Translations under genes and position numbers: made by a program | Assembly: GCA_024641745.1 (NCBI GenBank) | Contig: JAHECL010000013.1 | Coordinates: 1 to 32,247 of the forward strand | Source of the DNA: Gemmatimonadota bacterium | GTDB taxonomy: Bacteria > Gemmatimonadota > Gemmatimonadetes > Gemmatimonadales > GWC2-71-9 | Direction of reading: 5' to 3' | DNA: 32,247 bases | Notes under the pieces: generated by a model | Database searches by the model: none | What the model was told of the DNA's origin: nothing | The model's input: only the letters and a program-made list of their open reading frames with translations | Shown: positions 17,200 through 23,766 of the stretch, one piece after another | Layout: each line of letters begins with the position of its first letter | How positions within the stretch are numbered: the stretch's first letter is position 1

Positions 17200-17517
17200 A
17201 TGAGCGAATTCTTCTCCACCGTCGCGGACCGCGTGGCGTTCGCCGACGGCAAGTACACGAAGGCCGACCTGGCGCGCGGCACCCACCTCCTGGCCGGGTT
17301 GAACTGCTTCGAGCCGGGACAGTCCCAGGCGGTGCACGCACACGGAGGGGCAGACAAATTTTACCTCGTGCTGGAGGGAAAGGCGAGGATGCGGGTGGGG
17401 GAGGAGGAGCGCGATGCGGGGCCGGGCACGCTGGTCTGGGCGCCGGCGGGTGTGCCGCACGGCGTGGTCACGGCCCATGAGCGCAGCGTGATCCTGGTCG
17501 GCATGACGCTCGGATAG
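17200..17517 (+). CDS. Small cupin-domain protein
   Basis: A 105-residue single-domain cupin, one of three plus-strand genes in the window. Cupin motif 1 is seen as P-G-Q-S-Q-A-V-H-A-H-G-G-A-D-K-F-Y-L-V-L-E-G, with metal-ligand histidines and the following Asp/Lys. Motif 2 is P-A-G-V-P-H-G-V, closing the barrel with one more histidine. Such proteins bind a metal and act as sugar isomerases, dioxygenases or sensors; the substrate cannot be read from the sequence. The ATG at 17200 follows a GGGAG at 17191-17195. It is divergent from aspA and converges on the zinc-ribbon gene, with four bases between the two stops. Confidence 0.85.
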   Translation: MSEFFSTVADRVAFADGKYTKADLARGTHLLAGLNCFEPGQSQAVHAHGGADKFYLVLEGKARMRVGEEERDAGPGTLVWAPAGVPHGVVTAHERSVILVGMTLG

Positions 17518-17521
17518 CCGG

Positions 17522-17698
17522 TCAGTCGGAGCAGTCGCCCAGCGGATAGACCGTCCCGCAGTTGGGACAGGGATTCTTGCAGCCCCAGGCGCGGGAGGGA
17601 ACCTCGAAGCCGCAGCGGTTGCACGGTCCGCTCGTGCTGTCCTCCTCCCCACCAGGTGGAGAGGGGAGACGGGCGGCGGTTTCTGACCGCCTACGCAA
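17522..17698 (-). CDS. Tiny zinc-ribbon protein (58 residues)
   Basis: The reading frame encodes a basic/Pro-Gly N-terminal third, then a cysteine-rich C-terminal domain. C26-x2-C29-G is followed by P-S-R-A-W-G-C40, then C44-P-N-C47-G and the end Y-P-L-G-D-C56-S-D. Two CxxC pairs plus two extra cysteines make a compact zinc ribbon. The only standard start in frame after the preceding stop is TTG at 17698, which overlaps the end of the hydrolase gene by eight bases, the same overlap as hydrolase/trxB. An internal start would leave only the ribbon, so the N-terminus is less sure than the domain. It may be a small adaptor or redox/metal-binding partner of the upstream trxB-hydrolase pair; that is inference. 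Confidence 0.7.
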   Translation of the reverse strand: MRRRSETAARLPSPPGGEEDSTSGPCNRCGFEVPSRAWGCKNPCPNCGTVYPLGDCSD

Positions 17699-18338
17699 GC
17701 CGATAGACCCCGGTCAGGAAGGGGTTGGTGCTCCGCTCGACACCGATGGTCGTGTCGGGTCCGTGCCCGCTGTGCACAATCGTGCTGTCGGGCAGCGTCA
17801 GGAATTCCCGCTCGATCGAGGCGAAGAGTGTCGCCGTATCGCCGCCCGGCAGGTCGGTCCGGCCGATCGAGCCGCTGAACAGCACGTCGCCGCCGAAGAC
17901 CCGGCCGTATCCCACCAGGGCCACGCTGCCGGGGGAATGCCCGGGGGTGTGGCGCACATCGAACCGGAGATCGCCCAGGGCAAGCTGCCCGCCCGGAACG
18001 ATCTCGTCAGTGGGGGGAGGCGCCGGAGGAACCCGGAGCCCGAACATCGCCGCCTGCTGCGACAGGTTGTCGTAGAGCGGGCGGTCGAGGGGATGCAGCC
18101 AGACCGGGACCGGCCGGCGGCGGAGCACGTCGCCCACGCCCATGACATGATCGATGTGCCCGTGGGTCAGCCAGATGGCGTCGAGGGTCCACCCCCGCCG
18201 GTCCAGCTCCGCCAGGATGCGCTCGCTCTCCTCCCCCGGGTCGATCATCGCCGCCTTCCCCGTGGCCGGATCGGCAACGAGGTAACAGTTCTGCACGAAC
18301 TGCCCGTTGGGGATGGCGACGACGGCCGGATCAGGCAA
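17691..18338 (-). CDS. Metallo-beta-lactamase-fold hydrolase (glyoxalase II-like)
   Basis: A 215-residue MBL-fold protein. The binuclear metal site is complete: T-H59-G-H61-I-D63-H64, a later histidine in H-T-P-G-H-S-P-G-S, aspartate in F-G-G-D-V-L-F and histidine in V-H-S-G-H-G-P. The D-L-P-G-G-D region and short C-terminus resemble YcbL/GloB-like thioester hydrolases, but the dedicated glutathione-binding tail of GloB is absent. The start is TTG at 18338, overlapping the trxB stop by eight bases; no ATG or GTG is available before the N-Q-F-V-Q-N-C-Y-L strand. Its place after trxB suggests thiol or sulfur chemistry. Confidence 0.88.
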   Translation of the reverse strand: MPDPAVVAIPNGQFVQNCYLVADPATGKAAMIDPGEESERILAELDRRGWTLDAIWLTHGHIDHVMGVGDVLRRRPVPVWLHPLDRPLYDNLSQQAAMFGLRVPPAPPPTDEIVPGGQLALGDLRFDVRHTPGHSPGSVALVGYGRVFGGDVLFSGSIGRTDLPGGDTATLFASIEREFLTLPDSTIVHSGHGPDTTIGVERSTNPFLTGVYRLA

Positions 18339-19278
18339 CGGCGGCGGCCTTCCGCTCGGTCAGGAACTTCTCGACCGCGATGGCGGCGGTGGTGGCGTCG
18401 CCCACGGCCGTGGTGACCTGGCGGGTGAGCTGGACCCGGACGTCGCCCGCGGCGAAGAGCCCGGGGATGGACGTCATCATCCGGTCGTCGGTGATCATGT
18501 AGCCCGAGGGGTCGTGGGCAAAGTGGTGGGTCACCAGGCCGGTGTTCGGCTTGAACCCGACGAACACGAAGCAGCCGGTGACGGGCAGCGCCGAGGTGGC
18601 GCCGGTCACGGTGTCCTTGAGCGACAGTCCCTTGAGCCCGGTGTGGTCGCCCTGCATCTCGGTGACCACCTTGTTCCAGACCACCTCGATCTTCGGATTG
18701 GCGAAGAGCCGCTCCTGCAGCAGCTTGGAGGCGCGGAACTCGTCGCGCCGGTGGATGACGTACACCTTCTCGGCGTAGCGGGTCAGGTAGGCCGCCTCCT
18801 CCACCGCGGCGTCGCCGCCGCCGACCACGGCAATCGTCTGCTGCTTGAAGAAGGCGCCGTCGCAGACGGCGCAGTAGGACACCCCCTGCCCCGCATACTC
18901 CAGCTCGCCCGGGACCCCGAGCTTGATCGGCGTGCCCCCGGCGGTCAGGATCACGGTGGGCGCCTCGAAGACCGCGCCGGTGGTACAGGTCACCTCGAAG
19001 ATCCCGTCCTCACGCTTGCTGACGGTCTCCACGTTCTCCTGCCGGATGTCGGCCCCGAACTTCTGGGCGTGCTCGGCCATGAGGCGGGCCAGTTCGTGGC
19101 CCTTCACCGACGCGAACCCGGGATAGTCCTCGATGAGGTCGGTGTTGAGCAGCTCGCCGCCGGGCGCGCCGCGCTCGAGGACGACGGCGTCGAGCATGCC
19201 GCGGCCGGCGTACATGCCGGCACAGAGACCGGCCGGGCCGGCGCCGATGATGACGACATCGTGGGAGGAGCGGGACAT
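18331..19278 (-). CDS. trxB: Thioredoxin reductase
   Basis: TrxB is an FAD- and NADPH-dependent cytoplasmic enzyme that reduces thioredoxin. The 315-residue protein has the FAD loop G-A-G-P-A-G (12-17), the redox-active C136-A-V-C139-D-G pair, an NADPH-binding G-G-G-D-A-A-V-E-E-A segment, H-R-R-D-E-F-R-A and the closing A-A-G-D-V. The ATG at 19278 gives the family N-terminus; an upstream in-frame extension lacks similarity. It is followed by the MBL hydrolase and zinc ribbon with eight-base overlaps at each step. Thioredoxin itself is not in the window. Confidence 0.96.
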   Translation of the reverse strand: MSRSSHDVVIIGAGPAGLCAGMYAGRGMLDAVVLERGAPGGELLNTDLIEDYPGFASVKGHELARLMAEHAQKFGADIRQENVETVSKREDGIFEVTCTTGAVFEAPTVILTAGGTPIKLGVPGELEYAGQGVSYCAVCDGAFFKQQTIAVVGGGDAAVEEAAYLTRYAEKVYVIHRRDEFRASKLLQERLFANPKIEVVWNKVVTEMQGDHTGLKGLSLKDTVTGATSALPVTGCFVFVGFKPNTGLVTHHFAHDPSGYMITDDRMMTSIPGLFAAGDVRVQLTRQVTTAVGDATTAAIAVEKFLTERKAAAVA

Positions 19279-19310
19279 GGGAAAACCGGGCTGAGGTGAC
19301 AAGTGGCGAC

Positions 19311-19341
19311 GGCTGGGCCAACGGCCCAACCATCAAATATA
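19311..19341 (-). promoter_or_regulatory. Candidate trxB control region: -10 box plus leader hairpin
   Basis: On the minus strand TATATT (19336-19341) is a good -10, but no convincing -35 lies 16-18 bases upstream, so an activator or alternative sigma factor may be needed. Just downstream GGTTGGGCC and GGCCCAGCC (19311-19331) form a nine-base stem with one wobble and a three-base loop, which would sit in the trxB leader. No T-run follows, so termination is unlikely. Confidence 0.4.
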
Positions 19342-19363
19342 GAACAATCGGGGGTTCCCGAGC

Positions 19364-20284
19364 CTACACCTGCTTGAACACCTTCATCGCCGTCGCCACC
19401 ATCGAGGCGACGTCGGAGACGTTGGCCGGCAGGATCATGGTGTTGGTCTTCTGCGCAAGCTGGCCGAATTGAAGGAGGTATTCCTCGGCGACGCGCAGCT
19501 GGGTCGCCTCCACGCCACCGGGCTCGCGGATCACCTGGGCCACCTGACGGATGCCCTCCGCCGTGGCCGTCGCGACCGCCAGGATCGCCGCCGCCTCGCC
19601 ATCCGCCTCATTGATCTGCTGCTGCCGCCGCGCCTCTGATGCCTTGATGACCTGCTGCTTGTCGCCTTCGGCCTGGTTGATCACGGCGTCGCGCTGGCCT
19701 TCCGACGTCAGGATCACCGCCCGCTTCTCCCGCTCGGCCCGCATCTGCTTTTCCATCGCGGCCAGCACGTCCTTCGGCGGCGTGATGTTCTTGATCTCGT
19801 ACCGCAGCACCTTCACACCCCACGGATCCGAGGCCTTGTCCAGCTCGGCCACCACCGAGGCGTTGATGTTCATCCGCTCCTCAAACGACTTGTCGAGGTC
19901 GATCTTGCCGATCTCGCTGCGGAGGGTCGTCTGGGCGAGCTGGGTGATGGCAAAGATGTAGTCGGCAATGCCGTACGCGGCCCGCTCGGGATTGAGCACC
20001 TTGAGGTAGAGGATGCCGTCCACCCCGACCTGCACGTTGTCCCGGGTGATGCAGATCTGCTCGGGGATGTCGAACGCCGACTCCTTGAGCGAGAGCCGAT
20101 AGCGAATCACGTCGAAGAAGGGGATCAGGATGTGAAACCCCGCCTGGAGGACGCCGGCAAACCGGCCGAGCCGCTCCACCACGAACGCGCTCTGCTGCGG
20201 CACCACCACCGCCGTCTTGGCGATGACCATCACGATGACGACACCGAGGAACAGCGTCACCAGGACCATTGGATTCATGTCCAT
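19364..20284 (-). CDS. qmcA: SPFH/stomatin-like membrane protein (QmcA type)
   Basis: A 306-residue protein of the SPFH/band 7 superfamily, which form large membrane-bound oligomers and are linked to lipid organisation and FtsH-type quality control. A single N-terminal membrane segment (about residues 5-22) is followed by the SPFH domain (R-L-G-R-F, G-F-H-I-L-I-P-F-F-D). A coiled-coil stretch rich in Glu/Ala/Arg (about 170-240, including Q-M-R-A-E-R-E-K-R-A) and an Ala/Val-rich tail follow. The ATG at 20284 shares a base with the NfeD stop (TGATG); a GTG one codon upstream is also possible. Pairing with nfeD in one operon is typical. Confidence 0.92.
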   Translation of the reverse strand: MDMNPMVLVTLFLGVVIVMVIAKTAVVVPQQSAFVVERLGRFAGVLQAGFHILIPFFDVIRYRLSLKESAFDIPEQICITRDNVQVGVDGILYLKVLNPERAAYGIADYIFAITQLAQTTLRSEIGKIDLDKSFEERMNINASVVAELDKASDPWGVKVLRYEIKNITPPKDVLAAMEKQMRAEREKRAVILTSEGQRDAVINQAEGDKQQVIKASEARRQQQINEADGEAAAILAVATATAEGIRQVAQVIREPGGVEATQLRVAEEYLLQFGQLAQKTNTMILPANVSDVASMVATAMKVFKQV

Positions 20285-20730
20285 CACCGGGCTCCTTCAG
20301 GCTCGACGAAGAGGAGAAGTCCATCCACGGCGGTCACGCGACAGCGCGCGCCGCGGGGAATGCTGCTGGCGCCGCGCGTGCGCGCCGACCATGTCGTCCC
20401 CCGCAACTCGACCTTGCCAACGCCTCCCGGAACAAGTTCGTCGAGGACCACCGCCGCCTCGCCGACCAGCTCGTCGATGGGGGGAGCCTGTGGCGTCCCC
20501 TGAAACCGCTTGACCAGCCGGTCCCGAAACACCAGGAGCGATGCCACGGAGATTACAGAAAAGAGCAGGATCTGCATGCTGAGCGGCCCTGCGGCTCCTG
20601 CGTACGAAAGGAGTCCGACGAGGATGGCGGCCACACCGAAGAAGATGATGTAGAACCCGCCGGCAGACGCCAGTTCCACCACCACCAGGAAGAGACCGAA
20701 CACCAGCCAGTGCCACCAGAGGATGTCCAT
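20284..20730 (-). CDS. NfeD-like membrane protein
   Basis: A 148-residue NfeD family protein. Membrane helices are predicted near residues 5-30, 32-50 and 53-70. A soluble OB-fold domain of about 65 residues follows (G-E-A-A-V-V-L to the end), with V-E-L-R-G-T-T-W-S-A as the family hallmark. Such proteins dock on SPFH oligomers and are usually encoded beside them, as here. I chose the ATG at 20730 because the first helix begins just after it. A TTG at 20772 would add 14 residues and lies on a TAGATT box that could be the promoter -10. Confidence 0.88.
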   Translation of the reverse strand: MDILWWHWLVFGLFLVVVELASAGGFYIIFFGVAAILVGLLSYAGAAGPLSMQILLFSVISVASLLVFRDRLVKRFQGTPQAPPIDELVGEAAVVLDELVPGGVGKVELRGTTWSARTRGASSIPRGARCRVTAVDGLLLFVEPEGAR

Positions 20731-20826
20731 CGCCTGCCGCCGTTCGAGAGGGAAGCGCCAAGGAATGCTCAAATCTACCGGGCCGAGGTGGGCGCCGCCA
20801 CACGACGTCGGGCCTGAGCGGACGGC

Positions 20827-21627
20827 CTATTCGCCCCCGACTCCCAGCAACCCCAGCGCCCCATGACATGCCGACACCGTCCCCACCAGAAGTGAGGTCG
20901 GCCGGCCGCTTCCACCTGCCCCGCTCAGCAGCTCGGCCGCCGCGACGGCGTCACTCACGGCAAACGCCCCCACGCCGTCGGTCAGGTGCCGCGTCACGAA
21001 GAGTGCGGGGCCAGCCACCGCCTGCGACTTCGAGAGCCGCCCCACCACCGCCTTCGCCGTCTCCGACATCTCCCACATCCGCGGCGCCCGGATGACGGGA
21101 CAGGTGGCCGGCTCGATGCAATGCGTCGGACAGAGCCAGTCGGCCCAGGACACATATCGGGTGCCATCGGGGGCGAGGGTGTCGTAGGGCGTGCCGACCG
21201 GATCCGTGAGGGGCTGCTGCGAGACCGTCCGGCCGGGCCACGATCGCTCGGCGAGCCGCTTGAGCCAGTTGAACATCAGGTGGGGCATCAGGGGGGAGGG
21301 GACGATGTAGGCAGGGGAGGCAGGGACGCCGCGAGGCAGGGAGGCGGTACCTGCCGAAGCGAGATAGGAGTCAAAAAACTCGTCCCAGTCCTGCACGACC
21401 AAACCGCGATCATCCCTCGGCGGCAAGTCACGCGTCACCTGGCAGGCGGGGTCCCGGTCCACCACGAGCATGCGTTCGTAGCTGAGGACGCCACGGGCGC
21501 GCGCCCGCTCGAGTTGCCGGGCGTAGAACGTCCCGTAGCAGCCGCCCCCCACGATGACGAACTCGCGGACGCTCAGCGGCTCAGAGCGCGCCGTTGGTGA
21601 TCGGGAGGACGTGACCGGTGATGGCAT
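20827..21627 (-). CDS. Unrecognised Rossmann-like protein with a Cys cluster
   Basis: A protein of about 250-266 residues that I cannot place in a named family. It opens with a dinucleotide-binding segment (F-V-I-V-G-G-G-C-Y-G-T-F-Y-A-R-Q-L) and an acidic residue after the second strand (V-V-D-R-D). The middle part has P-S-P-L-M-P-H-L-M and then the cluster W-L-C-P-T-H-C-I-E-P-A-T-C-P, ending in A-P-R-M-W-E-M. The C-terminal part has H-L-T-D-G-V-G and a G-T-V-S-A-C-H-G segment. Three closely spaced cysteines plus the one in the glycine loop could bind a metal or Fe-S cluster. The start is unclear: ATG 21627 overlaps the SDR gene by 47 bases, while a CTG near 21570 would begin right at the fold. 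No ribosome binding site decides it. Confidence 0.6.
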   Translation of the reverse strand: MPSPVTSSRSPTARSEPLSVREFVIVGGGCYGTFYARQLERARARGVLSYERMLVVDRDPACQVTRDLPPRDDRGLVVQDWDEFFDSYLASAGTASLPRGVPASPAYIVPSPLMPHLMFNWLKRLAERSWPGRTVSQQPLTDPVGTPYDTLAPDGTRYVSWADWLCPTHCIEPATCPVIRAPRMWEMSETAKAVVGRLSKSQAVAGPALFVTRHLTDGVGAFAVSDAVAAAELLSGAGGSGRPTSLLVGTVSACHGALGLLGVGGE

Positions 21628-22309
21628 CGGCGGCGTCGCTCGCGAGGAAGAGGACTCCATCGGTGATCTGCCTCATCTCAACCCACCGCACCTTGGACCC
21701 GCCGACCGAGGACACGTTGTCTCCGGTACGGACCATCCCCGGCGCCACGGCGTTGACCCGAACGTTCCTGTCCCGCAGCTCGAGTGCCAGGCTCTGGGTG
21801 AACGCCGCCACGCCGGCCTTGGCGGCGGCATACACCGCCATCTGGTCCTGCGGCCGGAAGAACGCCACGGAGGCAAAGTTGACGATCGCGCCCTTGCTCT
21901 CGCCGAGCGCCCCCGCCGCTGCCTGGGATACCAGGAACGCCGTCTTGAGGTTGATGTTGATTTCGCGGTCGAAGTCGGCGACCGCCGTCCCGTCGATCGG
22001 GCCAAAGGTCGTCAGGCCGCCGGCCACATTCACGACGACATCGAGTCGCCCGAAGTGCCGGAGCGCCGTCTCCACCGCCAGGCGGGCGATGTCCGGCTCG
22101 GTCAGGTCCCCCGCCGTCGGCCGCGCCTCGATCCCCTCGGCCTCGAACTCACGAGCCCGCGCCGAGGCCTCCACGGCGTTGCGGTCGCAGAGCACCAGCT
22201 TCGCCCCGGCGCGCCCGAAGGCCAGCGCGACGGCGTGCCCGATCTGGCCGACCCGGGCCACGCCGGTCACCAGCACGACCTTGCCCGCAAAATTCCAATG
22301 CCCGGCCAT
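21581..22309 (-). CDS. Short-chain dehydrogenase/reductase (SDR)
   Basis: A 242-residue classical SDR that oxidises or reduces an alcohol/carbonyl with NAD(P). The cofactor loop is T-G-V-A-R-V-G-Q-I-G near 15-24, a slightly long variant of T-G-x3-G-x-G. D-V-V-V-N-V-A-G-G stands where N-A-G usually is, and the catalytic set is N-F-A-S and Y-A-A-A-K. R-V-N-A-V-A-P-G-M-V and I-T-G-H-V-L-P-I-T-N-G are typical closing motifs. A GGGAG site precedes the ATG at 22309. It lies 14 bases after the PHP gene and overlaps the Cys-cluster gene at its 3' end; the substrate cannot be read from the sequence. Confidence 0.9.
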   Translation of the reverse strand: MAGHWNFAGKVVLVTGVARVGQIGHAVALAFGRAGAKLVLCDRNAVEASARAREFEAEGIEARPTAGDLTEPDIARLAVETALRHFGRLDVVVNVAGGLTTFGPIDGTAVADFDREININLKTAFLVSQAAAGALGESKGAIVNFASVAFFRPQDQMAVYAAAKAGVAAFTQSLALELRDRNVRVNAVAPGMVRTGDNVSSVGGSKVRWVEMRQITDGVLFLASDAADAITGHVLPITNGAL

Positions 22310-22323
22310 GTCGCTCCCTCGGT

Positions 22324-23196
22324 TCAGCGCGGGGTGGGGCGACGCGATTCGAGTCGCGCGAGCCAGTCCTCAGGCACCGTCTGGGAGCCGAGGGACCCGT
22401 GCCCCTCGCCCGGCCCGACGTCACCGTGCCAGTCGCTGCCACCGGTACGCGCGAGGTCGAGTGCCGTCGCGATCCCCGCGATGCGGGATCGCGTCTCCGC
22501 CGCATGCCGCGGATGCCGGACCTCGACGGCATCGAGTCCTTCCTGCTTCAGGCGAGCCAGGTAGGGACGGGTGGCGCGGTCGCGGAGGTGCGCCGCCGAG
22601 ACGACGCCGCCGGCGGCGTGGACCAGGTCGGCCACTTCGGAAAAGGTGGGGAGCACCTTGTCGGCGTAGCCCGGCTTGTTTCGCCCGAGGAAGACGTCGA
22701 ACGCCTCGTTGACGTCCTGCGCCGCCCCCACGCGCACCACCGCCCGGGCCACATGCGGACGGCCGATCGCGCCGCCTGCCGCCTCGTCCAGCACCGCGTC
22801 GAGGGTCACCGCCACCCCGAGTCCCTGCAGGCGGCCGCACATCACTTCCGCGCGCCGGCGCCGGTCGGCGCGACAGCGGTCGAGGAACGCCTCGACGGTC
22901 TCGTCGCCCACCGGGAGGAAGTAGCCCAGCAGGTGCATCTCGCCCCAGGGCGCCGAGACCGAAAACTCACACCCGGCCACGACCCGCACCCCGACCGCCT
23001 CCCCGGCCGCCACCGCCTCGGCGACGCCGGCCACCGAATCGTGGTCGGTCAGGGCGATGGCGGACAGTCCGGCGGACTTGGCGCACGCGACGACCTCCGA
23101 CGGGACCAGCGACCCGTCGGAGGCGGTGGAGTGCATGTGCAGGTCGATGAACCGCGGGGGCGTCAGCGCCGGTACCCCGTGTCGGGCGAGGTCCAT
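22324..23196 (-). CDS. PHP-domain phosphoesterase
   Basis: A 290-residue PHP (polymerase and histidinol phosphatase) protein. Metal ligands are in order: D18-L-H20-M-H22-S, T-D-H-D near 50-53, the glutamate of G-C-E-F-S, the G-R-P-H motif, A-H-L-R-D, and S-D-W-H-G near the end. It resembles the YciV/TrpH (RNase AM) group, which hydrolyses 5'-3' nucleotides and small RNA ends, but phosphatases with the same fold are a fair alternative. The ATG at 23196 overlaps the preceding small gene by 34 bases, a long overlap for this window. Confidence 0.88.
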   Translation of the reverse strand: MDLARHGVPALTPPRFIDLHMHSTASDGSLVPSEVVACAKSAGLSAIALTDHDSVAGVAEAVAAGEAVGVRVVAGCEFSVSAPWGEMHLLGYFLPVGDETVEAFLDRCRADRRRRAEVMCGRLQGLGVAVTLDAVLDEAAGGAIGRPHVARAVVRVGAAQDVNEAFDVFLGRNKPGYADKVLPTFSEVADLVHAAGGVVSAAHLRDRATRPYLARLKQEGLDAVEVRHPRHAAETRSRIAGIATALDLARTGGSDWHGDVGPGEGHGSLGSQTVPEDWLARLESRRPTPR

Positions 23197-23429
23197 GACG
23201 GCTGGGAGTGGGCGAACAGCCCGCGAAGCTGGACGTCCGTCAGTTCCGCCAGCGAGAGCTCCCGGCTGCGCGCACCAAGCGGCGCATACTTGGCCACCCG
23301 CTGCACGCGGTCGGGGCCGGTGCCCCTGGTGAAAAGCATCGTGAACTCGTCGCGGGTGAACTGCGTGAACCGCCCGCTGGGGGTCACCGTCCAGGTGGTG
23401 CCGTCTACCTCGATGCTGCGCGTGGGCAT
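23163..23429 (-). CDS. Small conserved-looking protein of unknown function
   Basis: An 88-residue protein not recognised. It has no signal peptide or membrane segment. It starts with strand-like T-R-S-I-E-V-D-G-T-T-W-T-V-T-P-S-G-R and has F-T-R-D-E-F near 24-29. The second half reads Y-A-P-L-G-A-R-S-R-E-L-S-L-A-E-L-T-D and then L-F-A-H-S-Q-P-S-W-T-S-P. The balanced composition and uninterrupted frame between two genes support a real gene. It starts seven bases after the stop of the next upstream gene and overlaps the PHP gene, so it is co-transcribed; function is unknown. Confidence 0.75.
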   Translation of the reverse strand: MPTRSIEVDGTTWTVTPSGRFTQFTRDEFTMLFTRGTGPDRVQRVAKYAPLGARSRELSLAELTDVQLRGLFAHSQPSWTSPDTGYRR

Positions 23430-23436
23430 GGTGTCC

Positions 23437-23763
23437 TCAGGATGAGCCGTCGGCGGAAGGGGGGCCTCCCGCCAGCGGCGTTTCGAACCATAACTCCTCG
23501 GAGCCCGGCCCGGCGGCGCCGAGCGAGCGCAGGGCGGCGGTCAGCCGCGCCTCGGCGGGCGTCGGGACAATGGCCGTGTGTGCGGCACCATCGGCCGACT
23601 CGCGGAACTCCAGGAACTGGCCGGTCTCGGTGGGGTGCCGGAACACCCAGAGGTGCTGCCCCCGTCCTCCCAGCTCCGCGGCGAGGGCGGCCGCGGCCGC
23701 GAGGTACGCCGCCTCCTGGGGCGGCGCCACCGTGACCCGGGCAATGGAGAGCGCCCGGGACAA
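23437..23763 (-). CDS. Small protein of unknown function, next to the 2-oxoacid dehydrogenase genes
   Basis: A 108-residue protein, probably started by the TTG at 23763, three bases after the E2 stop. The first half (I-A-R-V-T-V-A-P-P-Q-E-A-A-Y-L-A-A-A-A-A-L-A) followed by H-L-W-V-F-R-H-P and F-L-E-F-R-E resembles a dimeric alpha/beta-barrel (ABM-like) small protein, but this is an impression. The tail is Gly/Pro/Ser-rich. Its position suggests co-transcription with the dehydrogenase genes; no function is proposed. Confidence 0.65.
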   Translation of the reverse strand: MSRALSIARVTVAPPQEAAYLAAAAALAAELGGRGQHLWVFRHPTETGQFLEFRESADGAAHTAIVPTPAEARLTAALRSLGAAGPGSEELWFETPLAGGPPSADGSS

Positions 23764-23766
23764 TCG

